Below are positions 8,761-16,367 of a stretch of 46,365 nucleotides of DNA, one piece after another. The notes below the pieces were generated by a model, which searched no databases, was not told the DNA's origin, and worked only from the letters and a program-made list of their open reading frames with translations. Source of the stretch: a virus; the IMG/VR virus record IMGVR_UViG_3300025886_002036, positions 1 through 46,365 of that record; one strand, given 5' to 3'. Position numbers and translations under genes: made by a program. The first letter of the stretch is position 1; the number at the start of each line of letters is the position of its first letter.

Positions 8761-8769
8761 TATAAATAT
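8761..8769 (-). promoter_or_regulatory. Repeated 9-mer upstream of glycosyltransferase gene
   Basis: Plus-strand TATAAATAT (ATATTTATA in the reading direction), about 22 bases before the start codon at 8739. It is one of seven near-identical copies at gene starts or junctions in this window. It resembles the T4 late promoter TATAAATA but is inverted relative to the genes, so its role is inferred only. Confidence 0.3.
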
Positions 8770-9167
8770 CAACCTAGTAAAACTACCGGCTTTTTTTGTT
8801 TGTTAATATTAGTATATGCTGTTTTTAAAAATGGATCCATTTTATCTTCATTGGTCATAATAACCATGTAATCACAATTTTCAGCAATAAGTTTCATTCT
8901 GTGATGCAATTGACTGAAATGATATGATTTACCATAATATGTTTTAGGCATTGCTGAATATAAGTTATAGCCTGAATAAGACGGATTATATTCCATATAT
9001 GACATTCCAAATTCCAATGCATATTTTCTAACCATATAATTTGCCCCTTCGGAACCGCCAGCACCAATAACTGTTACATTTTCATATTTAGTTTTTAGTT
9101 GTCGCAATGCTTCTTGAACTTTGCGTCGGTTCTGCCAATCTTTATTTCCTATCAATGCAACTTTCAT
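8769..9167 (-). CDS. Small SLOG/Rossmann-fold protein (YspA/DUF2493-like)
   Basis: A 132-residue Rossmann-like protein. It starts with MKVALIGNKDW, has the glycine-rich loop VIGAGGSEGANYMVRKYALE at about residues 34-53, and later DYMVIMTNEDKMDP. This resembles the SLOG superfamily, specifically the small YspA/DUF2493 group, which is thought to bind nucleotide-like ligands. Such proteins are common in phages, with unknown function. The start overlaps the end of the nuclease gene upstream by four bases. It lies at the border between the replication genes and the sugar cassette; the ligand could be a nucleotide, nucleotide-sugar or signalling nucleotide. Confidence 0.6.
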   Translation of the reverse strand: MKVALIGNKDWQNRRKVQEALRQLKTKYENVTVIGAGGSEGANYMVRKYALEFGMSYMEYNPSYSGYNLYSAMPKTYYGKSYHFSQLHHRMKLIAENCDYMVIMTNEDKMDPFLKTAYTNINKQKKPVVLLG

Positions 9168-10126
9168 TCTCGTATCCTATTTTCTTTAGGGCAATTTTCA
9201 TAGTCTGTCTTGAATACGCACCATTTACAATGTTTAGCGCCTTTTCCTGCTAATGCTAAATATTTTCTGTCTGCATTCTTGTTTCCTTCGGCATCAAAAC
9301 ATTCTTCGATAAATGCGTCAATACGCTTCTGCACTTTCTTCTGTGTAACTGTACCAGATGATGGTCTATGTTGTTGAACTCGTTTTTGTGGAAACATTGA
9401 GTTTTCTATTAGCTTTCGTTTAACTATGAAAAACTCTACATTGATATTTTCTTTTGGAATTCCATATTGTTCTGAAAAATAAGTTTTATATGTAACTAGT
9501 TGAGCTGATTTTAATGGGTCGGCTTTTTGATATTTATTCCAACCCATTCTACTTGTCTTTATATCAATTATATCAATAGTATTAGTAGGCTTATGTCGTA
9601 TAACTAAATCCATAAAGCCATACCAATATACTGAATCATTCTTAGTTGATGCTTTCGTGCATAACTCCATTTCAATACCTAACAATTCATAGTCACGACT
9701 TGAAAAATATTGACCTCGTCGTTTTTTGAACCAATCTAATATAGCAACACCATCCTGATGATATTCTTGTAATTGCAACGGATTAGAAAAATGTTCTCCA
9801 TCTTTTTCAGAAACGCATTTACTATATTCTTTCTTAATGTTATCCATTAATAAAGCCGATAAATCAATAGCATCTGCTCGTTTAACTGAGTCTGTATATA
9901 ATACTGTTAAGAAGTGCTGCATTGTCTCATGAAACGCAGTACCAAATACGGTTTCTATAGAAGATGTGAATGGAGCCAATCCGTCTATGTATGCTAGCTT
10001 CCAATTCAATGGACATCGTTCATACATACTCCATTGCGAATATGATATTCTGCGTGGCACCGACTTTGCATCTCGTACTGCTAATTTATATACTGGATTG
10101 ATATAGTTTACGCTTTCTTTACTCAT
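9164..10126 (-). CDS. RecB/Cas4-type Fe-S PD-(D/E)XK exonuclease
   Basis: A 320-residue nuclease of the PD-(D/E)XK superfamily (RecB/AddB C-terminal and Cas4 group). ISYSQWSMYERCPLNWK is the N-terminal motif, with C38 as first iron-sulphur ligand, and FGTAFHETMQHF supplies the next conserved histidine. The catalytic part is YGFMDLVIRH with the strand IIDIKTSRMGW (D-x-K). The other three cysteines are C300, C303 and C312 near the end, the expected spacing for a 4Fe-4S cluster. It lies beside the clamp-loader genes and probably processes DNA ends in recombination, repair or host DNA degradation. I see no recognisable gp46 or gp47 in the window. Confidence 0.85.
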   Translation of the reverse strand: MSKESVNYINPVYKLAVRDAKSVPRRISYSQWSMYERCPLNWKLAYIDGLAPFTSSIETVFGTAFHETMQHFLTVLYTDSVKRADAIDLSALLMDNIKKEYSKCVSEKDGEHFSNPLQLQEYHQDGVAILDWFKKRRGQYFSSRDYELLGIEMELCTKASTKNDSVYWYGFMDLVIRHKPTNTIDIIDIKTSRMGWNKYQKADPLKSAQLVTYKTYFSEQYGIPKENINVEFFIVKRKLIENSMFPQKRVQQHRPSSGTVTQKKVQKRIDAFIEECFDAEGNKNADRKYLALAGKGAKHCKWCVFKTDYENCPKENRIRE

Positions 10127-10160
10127 TACACGTTTTATTTATAATATAAGAAAAATTTTG

Positions 10161-10376
10161 CTATTTGCCAAATTCTTTAAGATATATATCAATCACATCT
10201 TTTGTTTTTTCCAAGTCTTGTTCAAAGTTACCTTTTCTTCGGCATCTTACAATTCTTTTAAGTATGTCAAATTCATAAGCATTAAGTTCCCAATCTGTAG
10301 CAAATTTATATAGACTGTCTTTGCCTGTATAATGTTTCTGTGTGTGTATAGTTTCGCCGCTTTTATTTACAAACAT
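10161..10376 (-). CDS. Small DUF3310-like protein
   Basis: A 71-residue protein. Residues about 27-69 (DWELNAYEFDILKRIVRCRR, then EQDLEKTKDVIDIYLKEF) resemble the helical core of DUF3310, a small phage protein family often labelled nucleotide kinase without proof. In the family this region is a pair of helices with a basic residue cluster after the first, as here. It follows the gp62-like gene after no gap. The match is by eye and short, so the family name is tentative and the function unknown. Confidence 0.5.
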   Translation of the reverse strand: MFVNKSGETIHTQKHYTGKDSLYKFATDWELNAYEFDILKRIVRCRRKGNFEQDLEKTKDVIDIYLKEFGK

Positions 10377-10808
10377 TTATTTTACTCCTTTCATCATTTT
10401 TTTCTTTTCTGCTGCAGTATACCCATACAATGTTAGTATACGATCACAAGAGTCTTTATCTAATAAATCTATATATTCAGTAGCCTCACTTTTACTTACT
10501 TGATAATGATCTGCTAGTTGTGCAATTAATTTTGTATCATACTTGTCAGATTTTTTACCTTTAACATATTTTGCAAATGCTTTGTTATTAGGAAGCAGAT
10601 CGTGATACAATTTATATGTGTCTCTAGGTTTCAATTGGCCTATAGTATAACATTGAAGTTCATTGACAAGATCTGTTAATTCCATTCTCATTGACAGCCA
10701 ACGATTCACAATAAATGGAGAGAACTTTTTCTGTTCTACATCTGTCCACTTATCCCAAGCTTTCTTGTTACTTGTTATGCCTCCGATAAAATCAAATATT
10801 GTTGCCAT
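10377..10808 (-). CDS. 62: Clamp-loader small subunit (gp62-like)
   Basis: A 143-residue protein matching the T4-type clamp-loader small subunit, which with four gp44 subunits opens and loads the gp45 clamp. Recognisable parts are FIVNRWLSMRMELTDLVNEL near residue 32 and YKLYHDLLPNNKAFAKYVK near residue 66. T4 gp62 is longer (187 residues), and this short form ends with a predicted helical region and a basic tail. The position, one small gene away from gp44, is that of the T4 replication cluster. Its start shares a base with the stop of the small gene upstream (TAATG). Confidence 0.8.
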   Translation of the reverse strand: MATIFDFIGGITSNKKAWDKWTDVEQKKFSPFIVNRWLSMRMELTDLVNELQCYTIGQLKPRDTYKLYHDLLPNNKAFAKYVKGKKSDKYDTKLIAQLADHYQVSKSEATEYIDLLDKDSCDRILTLYGYTAAEKKKMMKGVK

Positions 10809-11023
10809 TATAATTTGTATTTTTTTCTGTATTGTTGTTCAAAATATGTCCCAAACCCAATTTCTAGTATAATTGCATTATCAGGTACACCTACTAGTTT
10901 TTTAGCAGATAAAATTTCATCTATACCTTTCTTTTTATATGTTTTTATTTTAGTACGAGCATTGCTTCGATTGCTAGTTTTAAACACAATGGCACATGGT
11001 GCTTTAAATATTTTTTCAGACAT
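10808..11023 (-). CDS. Small conserved protein between the clamp-loader genes
   Basis: A basic 71-residue protein, not recognised as a named family. It begins MSEKIFKAPCAIVFKTSNRS, contains KIKTYKKKGIDEILSAKKLV, then PDNAIILEIGFG, and ends in a lysine-rich tail. It is wedged between the large and small clamp-loader genes with a two-base gap on one side and a TAATG junction on the other, so it is co-translated with them. The I-x-E-I-G-F-G strand and loop look like a small compact domain. A role as an accessory factor of the loader or polymerase is inferred only from position. Confidence 0.6.
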   Translation of the reverse strand: MSEKIFKAPCAIVFKTSNRSNARTKIKTYKKKGIDEILSAKKLVGVPDNAIILEIGFGTYFEQQYRKKYKL

Positions 11024-11025
11024 AA

Positions 11026-11952
11026 TTATAATTCATTCATAATATTAACAAACATAGCCATTATGTTTATTTCCTTGTCTACAACGGTTACATCTTTAAA
11101 TTGGGCTTCTGCTATAATCAAAATAATTGCAGCAATATGCCCCGTTGCAAATTCTTCAAGATTGTCATATAAAAATGTATATAATGGTGTAAAGTCTTTT
11201 ACTTTGCTGTCAGCAATACATTTTCTGATCTTGTTAAATGTTGCCTTTTTATCTTTTGCAGTTTTAAGCATTTCCAACACTTCGGTCATGTAGTTTGCTT
11301 GAATTGCACTTGCTTTGTCTAGTTGCAATACGCCATCGACAACAGATGCTTGTGCGGCATTAATTGCTCGTCGTATATCTGGATATGATGCATTGATGAT
11401 TGCCGCAATATCTTGAACGTCATATGTTACATTCTTTTCTTCTAAAACTGTAACTAATCGCTTTGCTACATCCGTTTTGTTAGGAGGCGTTATTGCAAAT
11501 GTCTGACATCTGCTTTGTATTGGGTCAATAATCTTTTCTACATAATTACATGTTAATATGAATCGAGTAGTTTTGCTATATGTTTCCATTAGGTTGCGAA
11601 GGGCGGCTTGAGCATTAGGTGTCAAGTAATCTGCTTCATCTAATATAACAATCTTCCAACGCTTAAATCCTACTGTTGAGGCATACCGTTTAATCTTGTC
11701 TCTAACTGCATCTACCGAGTTTTCATCTGATGCGTTAATATACATCATATCTGCATCCACACTTCCTGCAATAATTTTAGCCAATGTAGTCTTACCAGTT
11801 CCGGCAGGTCCAAAGAACAATAAATGTGGAACATCACCATTCTTAATGAATATCTTGACTTTGTCAATAATATGCTCATTACCAATATATCCATCCATTG
11901 TATCTGGGCGGAAGGATTCTACCCATAATGTATTTTCTGTTACTCCAAACAT
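11026..11952 (-). CDS. 44: Clamp-loader large subunit, AAA+ ATPase (gp44-like)
   Basis: A 308-residue AAA+ ATPase of the RFC/gp44 type that loads the sliding clamp at primer ends. N-terminal TLWVESFRPDTMDGYIGNE is the typical RFC start; Walker A is GPAGTGKTT at 48-56; Walker B is VILDEADYL near 107; sensor 1 is FILTCNYVEKI; and the SRC motif is in PIQSRCQTF. The C-terminal part is the helical collar. The length is close to T4 gp44 (319). It lies directly after the dUTPase and clamp genes. Confidence 0.95.
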   Translation of the reverse strand: MFGVTENTLWVESFRPDTMDGYIGNEHIIDKVKIFIKNGDVPHLLFFGPAGTGKTTLAKIIAGSVDADMMYINASDENSVDAVRDKIKRYASTVGFKRWKIVILDEADYLTPNAQAALRNLMETYSKTTRFILTCNYVEKIIDPIQSRCQTFAITPPNKTDVAKRLVTVLEEKNVTYDVQDIAAIINASYPDIRRAINAAQASVVDGVLQLDKASAIQANYMTEVLEMLKTAKDKKATFNKIRKCIADSKVKDFTPLYTFLYDNLEEFATGHIAAIILIIAEAQFKDVTVVDKEINIMAMFVNIMNEL

Positions 11953-11959
11953 AATTTAT

Positions 11960-12394
11960 TTATTTATTACCTGTTGATCCAAATCCATTATCACCTCGTT
12001 TTGTCGATGTTAAAGAAGATTTAGGAACCCAGTTAATTTGTTCTACTTTATTTAATATCAATTGAGCTATACGATCTCCATGTTTAACTACAAAATATTC
12101 TTTTCCATGATTAATCAGAATCACTCCTATCTCCCCTCTATAATCAGCATCAATGGTTCCCGGACTATTTAATACGGTTACACTTTTTTTCAATGCCAAT
12201 CCACTACGAGGTCTTACTTGTATTTCATACCCTGCAGGGACTTCTGCAAATATTCCCGTTGGAATTAATGCGGTACCTCCGGGTGGTATTTCTGTGTCGT
12301 AAACTGCGTTACACATTACATCACAACCTGCTGCTTGCGGAGACTCATATTGAGGCAGTTTTAAATTGGAAGTTGTTTTTACTTTAACCTGCAT
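11960..12394 (-). CDS. dut: dUTP pyrophosphatase
   Basis: Trimeric-type dUTPase that converts dUTP to dUMP, keeping uracil out of the DNA and supplying dTMP synthesis. All five motifs are visible: [10 protein letters not shown] (1), RPRSGLAL (2), [13 protein letters not shown] (3), GDRIAQLIL (4) and [10 protein letters not shown] (5, the flexible C-terminal arm). The 144-residue length is standard. It lies one base after the sliding-clamp gene and upstream of gp44, inside the replisome operon. Confidence 0.97.
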   Translation of the reverse strand: MQVKVKTTSNLKLPQYESPQAAGCDVMCNAVYDTEIPPGGTALIPTGIFAEVPAGYEIQVRPRSGLALKKSVTVLNSPGTIDADYRGEIGVILINHGKEYFVVKHGDRIAQLILNKVEQINWVPKSSLTSTKRGDNGFGSTGNK

Positions 12395-12395
12395 A

Positions 12396-13106
12396 TTAAT
12401 TTTGTAATTGTACTAACCAATAATTGGATTCAAAATCTGCGCCTGCAAAATCTATTCTCGATAATCCTTGGCTTGACACGTGCATGGTACCTTTGTCGCC
12501 TTTATTTGCAACTAAAACTTCTTTAAGTTTATCAGCACTAAAACATATTGGCTCTAAATTGCCTTCCGAAGATGTACCGACAGAAAATGTAATATTATCT
12601 GAATTGACGGTTGAATAGTTAATAATAAATTTAATTTCTCCATTAACTACTTGCACTGCAAAATTCTTTGCATCTGGTAACGCATTTTTTGCTTTGATAA
12701 ATTTAGTTACAAACTCATCGTCGATTGGCAGAGTTACTTCGTATGGAGGTTCTGCGTTGATAGCGGGAACTGCAGGGATAACGGTTGTGTCTGCTAACAT
12801 GAAAGTTGCTTTAGTGCTTCCTTCACTAATTTTCATAGCATAGTTTTTACCGGCAGCATCTTGTACATCTATGTCGATGGTTTCGCCAACTGCAGACAAC
12901 ATTTTCATCAATGCTCCTGTATGATTGATACCCAATTCTCCTTTCATAAAAGGAGTCGTTTTCCATTGCAGTTTCCCAACCACAGTTTGATCCATGTCGA
13001 TAAGTTCGCAACCTACCCCTGTTTCATTTTCTTTTAATATTACCGCTTCGCAATTACCTGCAAGATAATAACGATTGATAAATGATTGTAATTTACTTTT
13101 TTCCAT
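12396..13106 (-). CDS. 45: DNA sliding clamp (gp45-like)
   Basis: A 236-residue protein with the size and place of the T4-type trimeric clamp (T4 gp45 has 228 residues), directly upstream of dUTPase and the loader genes. It is mostly predicted beta strand with two repeats: about 1-110 ([20 protein letters not shown]) and about 115-236 ([18 protein letters not shown], then [20 protein letters not shown]), ending with WLVQLQN. I chose the ATG at 13104-13106 because the longer frame reaching 13181 would overlap the dpdA gene and adds an unrelated leader. The sequence is far from T4, so the assignment rests on context and overall pattern. Confidence 0.8.
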   Translation of the reverse strand: MEKSKLQSFINRYYLAGNCEAVILKENETGVGCELIDMDQTVVGKLQWKTTPFMKGELGINHTGALMKMLSAVGETIDIDVQDAAGKNYAMKISEGSTKATFMLADTTVIPAVPAINAEPPYEVTLPIDDEFVTKFIKAKNALPDAKNFAVQVVNGEIKFIINYSTVNSDNITFSVGTSSEGNLEPICFSADKLKEVLVANKGDKGTMHVSSQGLSRIDFAGADFESNYWLVQLQN

Positions 13107-13119
13107 TGTATAACCTATT

Positions 13120-14376
13120 TTAAAATTTAAAAAATTTCTCGAATTGTTTAGCATCAGTGGTAGATATACTATCGCCACCAAATTTCTTATATGTCTTTTT
13201 ATATGTTGCGTATACGTTCATTGCATTGTCTGGATCTGCAAACATTTCATGTAATGATAGTATAACATTGAATAATTCTTTTGGAATAGCCGTTTCTAAT
13301 AACTCTACATGATTATGACTTAACTTGTTTATGTCTTTAACAATTTCACAATATAAATGCGTATTATGCACTACCATTCGGGGCATACCTTCTTGTGAAT
13401 ATCTGTCTAATCCAGTTGCTGTCTGACCACCTAGATATTCATAGTTAAAATCATTACATGCTGGACATCCTATACTACAAGGAACTTTTTTGCTTTTGTC
13501 AATAGTTATAACACCATCTTTACCTTGTTTAATATGAGTCTTTCTGCGATACTCAGCATTCTTTGGAAAATACAATTCAGTGAATGTCTGTGTCTTATAG
13601 TTACCAGAATGAAGATATGTTCCAAATACCGGATATTGTCCTGGTGAAGATGAGTCAGACATTAGTTGTATTCGATTGCCTGTCATTTTATTTAATAACT
13701 CTTGCAAAGTTGCCAATATAAAGAAATCTGATATTTTGCTTATTCCTAACAAGTGAATATATTCTACATGTTTCTTTTCAAACTCTCGTTCTTGAAGCAT
13801 TAGTGCGATAACATACATAAAGTCTACTAATTTTTTAGGACCTCCTATACACCAACCTTTAAAGTCAAAGTCTTTGAACTTGTGATACCATTCTTTGTAT
13901 TCTTCACTAAATGTACCTTGAATAACATTTAAGAATTTTGTTTTACCACTTTGATTCTTTTCAAACCATTTAAAATTGTCAAATGATATATCCATAGAGT
14001 CTTGGAAACGATTTTCAAATGTAACTCGGGGTGGTATATCCAAGTTTGCGGCTACGTCGCTATTAGCTTCTAACCAATGAAATATTTTTTCTCGTATTGT
14101 GCTATCCCATTTAAGGGCGCCGGTTGCAATCTGGAATCCTCCTGAATCGCCAAATACGAATGTACCATCATCTAATCCTAATTGATCTCGAAAATCCATT
14201 TTCTTGTAATGGTGACCTGCAGTTACCAGAAAGTATGGGTGTCTCCACTTTTCGGGGTATTCTTTTGCAAAGAATCGCATTGTAGTGCCATCTTCAAATT
14301 TAGTATCTTTTTTAAATGCAGATACCATGCTACCCGCAGATAATGACGGTATATATAAAAACTCTTTTCTATCCAT
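13120..14376 (-). CDS. dpdA: DpdA-like guanine transglycosylase for 7-deazaguanine DNA modification
   Basis: A 418-residue member of the tRNA-guanine transglycosylase superfamily, phage DpdA type, predicted to swap guanine in DNA for a 7-deazaguanine. The barrel signatures are GDSGGFQ at 76-82 (D77), NLDIPPR with D113, VIQG at 151-154, WCIGGP at 175-180, HLLGIS at 208-213, and D241 in MSDSSSPGQYP as the candidate nucleophile. The zinc site is C300, C304 and C307 with a histidine in HNTHLYCE near 337-340. It overlaps the glycosyltransferase gene upstream by eight bases. FolE, a QueD-like protein and QueE are encoded 6-9 kb upstream. Without experiment a tRNA-acting enzyme is not excluded, but context favours DNA. 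Confidence 0.85.
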   Translation of the reverse strand: MDRKEFLYIPSLSAGSMVSAFKKDTKFEDGTTMRFFAKEYPEKWRHPYFLVTAGHHYKKMDFRDQLGLDDGTFVFGDSGGFQIATGALKWDSTIREKIFHWLEANSDVAANLDIPPRVTFENRFQDSMDISFDNFKWFEKNQSGKTKFLNVIQGTFSEEYKEWYHKFKDFDFKGWCIGGPKKLVDFMYVIALMLQEREFEKKHVEYIHLLGISKISDFFILATLQELLNKMTGNRIQLMSDSSSPGQYPVFGTYLHSGNYKTQTFTELYFPKNAEYRRKTHIKQGKDGVITIDKSKKVPCSIGCPACNDFNYEYLGGQTATGLDRYSQEGMPRMVVHNTHLYCEIVKDINKLSHNHVELLETAIPKELFNVILSLHEMFADPDNAMNVYATYKKTYKKFGGDSISTTDAKQFEKFFKF

Positions 14377-15544
14377 TTTTCTCCTGTTCTAATAAATGTT
14401 TGCAATATGCTTCTTCATGCCACACATTGATTTCTTTGTCATAGTCATTTGCTATAATATAACCTTCCATCTGTCGACCTAAGTCTGATACAATTGGAAA
14501 TCTCATAGTTTGAAAGTTATTGCCTCGTTCAATAACATGATCAAATGTCTTTAAGCAGTCATTGACATCAAATGGTTGATATAGTTTGTCTTGTGGTATA
14601 AATTCTGGGAATGATCTAAAATTTGGATACACAACATCACAACCAAACAGAGTAGCTTCTAGTACTGTCCAAGAAACATAGTCTTGAAGAGCTGAATTAA
14701 ACTGTATTCGAGCTGTGGATAACTGTTCATAATATTCTTGTTTAGTTAAGTTATGCATACAAACAAATCTAGGTTCACGTTTTTCTAATTCATGCATCGC
14801 CCCTAATACGCCAGGCAAAGAAGATTTAAATTCTTTACCAGATGTGGTAACGTGCCATGTCCAATCAGGATTATCTGCTAGGAATGATTTTGCTACTTCC
14901 AACATAAAAAATGGATTCTTTTCTTTGTCTAATCTACTAGAATATACAACAGTATTCTGTCGCTGATCTAATGGATTATATTTTGGATTTTTGTCTAATG
15001 CCATTTCTGCATGTAATGGAAGCGACACAACGTGTATTGGGGCTTCGAATCCTGCTTGTCTGAGTTGTTCTTTATGAATAGTAGATCCAACAAATATACC
15101 CGTCATTCGTTTGTCTAATCCTAACTCGAAACCTCGCATCCAGTTTTTCATTGGATATGTAAAGTCATATTCATCTACACTTTGTGCGTGAAGCATTGAA
15201 TAAAATTTTAAATCAATATCATATAAATCTATTGCATATAATATAGACTCAATACCCGGATGCCAATAATCTTGTAAGAATATTATGTCTCCGTCTTTAA
15301 CTTCATCTCGTTGTAACATATCCAAGAAGTTAGCACATTGACTCATTGCAAATTTGCCTCTGCCTACAGCATCTAATACAGCTCCGATCTTTATTTGCTG
15401 ATCAGGATCAAAGTCTCCTTCAACGTCTATAAATTCTAATTGATCTGCATATGGCTTGAAAGTAGCCGGCATCCATTCTTTTGATAGCTGATATGTATAT
15501 CTAGCTTTTAGTGGCTCTAGTCCAAAATAAAATAATTTTCTCAT
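14369..15544 (-). CDS. GT-B glycosyltransferase coupled to dpdA
   Basis: A 391-residue protein with the C-terminal glycosyltransferase domain of the GT4 group: VVYSSRLDKEKNPFFMLEVA near residue 220, VCMHNLTKQEYYEQLSTARI, and SWTVLEATLFGCDVVYP carrying the donor-binding glutamate. The N-terminal half starts MRKLFYFGLEPLKARYTYQL. I chose the ATG at 15542-15544 because it forms an ATGA junction with the T-fold gene upstream; the frame is open 12 codons further, but inside that gene. Its stop overlaps the dpdA start by eight bases. Unlike the transferases of the left cassette it is embedded with a base-modification gene, so a DNA base could be its acceptor. That is inference. Confidence 0.8.
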   Translation of the reverse strand: MRKLFYFGLEPLKARYTYQLSKEWMPATFKPYADQLEFIDVEGDFDPDQQIKIGAVLDAVGRGKFAMSQCANFLDMLQRDEVKDGDIIFLQDYWHPGIESILYAIDLYDIDLKFYSMLHAQSVDEYDFTYPMKNWMRGFELGLDKRMTGIFVGSTIHKEQLRQAGFEAPIHVVSLPLHAEMALDKNPKYNPLDQRQNTVVYSSRLDKEKNPFFMLEVAKSFLADNPDWTWHVTTSGKEFKSSLPGVLGAMHELEKREPRFVCMHNLTKQEYYEQLSTARIQFNSALQDYVSWTVLEATLFGCDVVYPNFRSFPEFIPQDKLYQPFDVNDCLKTFDHVIERGNNFQTMRFPIVSDLGRQMEGYIIANDYDKEINVWHEEAYCKHLLEQEKNG

Positions 15545-15885
15545 CTTTCTATTATTGCTCCATTTTCCCAATCTTCCCATACTTCTACTTTGTACAGATA
15601 TCCCGGATTATTATTTAATAACCATTCTCCAATGTCTTCACAACTCATTCTACCAAATTCTAATATATTACCACCAAAATTAGTTCTTAACTGCTTTTTA
15701 ATGCGTCTTTGCATCAAGATAAACTCTTCATCTCTATCTGTATGACTTACTTTTGCATAACAACGAAATCCAAATTGATGTCTATGTCTATCTGATAAAA
15801 ATGCTACTTCTGGAAACACTTCTTTAGCTTCTGGCCAACAATGAAAGCCTTCTGCTGTAAATGATACTACTACACTATATTTCAT
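15541..15885 (-). CDS. Small QueD/PTPS-like T-fold protein
   Basis: A 114-residue protein with the pattern of 6-pyruvoyl-tetrahydropterin synthase/QueD. H15 lies in VSFTAEGFHCW, and H34-R-H36 in SDRHRHQFGF stands where QueD has H-G-H, so three zinc histidines are spaced as in E. coli QueD (16, 31, 33). RMSCEDIGEWLL resembles the family's helix after the loop, and VEVWEDWENGA its C-terminal strand with the base-binding glutamate. The catalytic cysteine and LDH motif of QueD are not seen, so it probably does another reaction or binds a purine or pterin. ATGA junctions couple it to the gene upstream and to the transferase downstream. The family assignment is by eye. Confidence 0.5.
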   Translation of the reverse strand: MKYSVVVSFTAEGFHCWPEAKEVFPEVAFLSDRHRHQFGFRCYAKVSHTDRDEEFILMQRRIKKQLRTNFGGNILEFGRMSCEDIGEWLLNNNPGYLYKVEVWEDWENGAIIER

Positions 15886-16334
15886 ACTTGCTCGTCAAAT
15901 TTATAGTTATCTGGATTAATTTCCATCATGTTGCATTTAGTAACCTGATGAACCCGATACCAACCAGCATCTACACTGAATGTATCGGTGTCTTTGAGTT
16001 TTTGCAATGCTTCGTCTTGAATACGATATATAACATGACATCGATTAAATATGTCAGGAGGAAGATTGGTTAATACATTGTTATTTGCTTCAATTGTAAC
16101 TACACTATTAGTAGTGTCTAATATTACCCTAATAGGATCATATAAATTTTGTTTATTCTGCCATTTATCAGAATTTTTAGCACTTGTCATATATTCAATA
16201 GTAAAATAATAATGAGGATAATCACATAAATTTTCTACATTAATACCATCTCCTAAGTTGCGAACAAAGTATGTCATCATGTCTGAGTAACGTCCTTCTA
16301 CTTCTCTCCCGCGCCATTGATCTTTTCCGTACAT
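15882..16334 (-). CDS. Unrecognised protein upstream of the T-fold gene
   Basis: A 150-residue soluble protein, begins MYGKDQWRGREVEGRYSDMM, not recognised. Segments such as YYFTIEYMTSAKNSDKW and VTIEANNNVLTNLPPDIFNR suggest an alternating strand and helix domain. No catalytic motif is evident. It overlaps the T-fold gene by four bases (ATGA) and so is the first gene of a tight four-gene set ending in dpdA. It follows the DNA polymerase gene after a 33-base gap. A role in base modification is inferred only from this coupling. Confidence 0.6.
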   Translation of the reverse strand: MYGKDQWRGREVEGRYSDMMTYFVRNLGDGINVENLCDYPHYYFTIEYMTSAKNSDKWQNKQNLYDPIRVILDTTNSVVTIEANNNVLTNLPPDIFNRCHVIYRIQDEALQKLKDTDTFSVDAGWYRVHQVTKCNMMEINPDNYKFDEQV

Positions 16335-16367
16335 ATAACTTTTTTATTTATTATAGTAAATTTATTC

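Noticed and set aside
10136-10143. TATAAATA in the gene direction just before the nuclease start (also before 5994)
   Set aside because: It matches the T4 late promoter, but at only about ten bases from the ATG the transcript would have almost no leader, so it is more likely part of the AT-rich leader.
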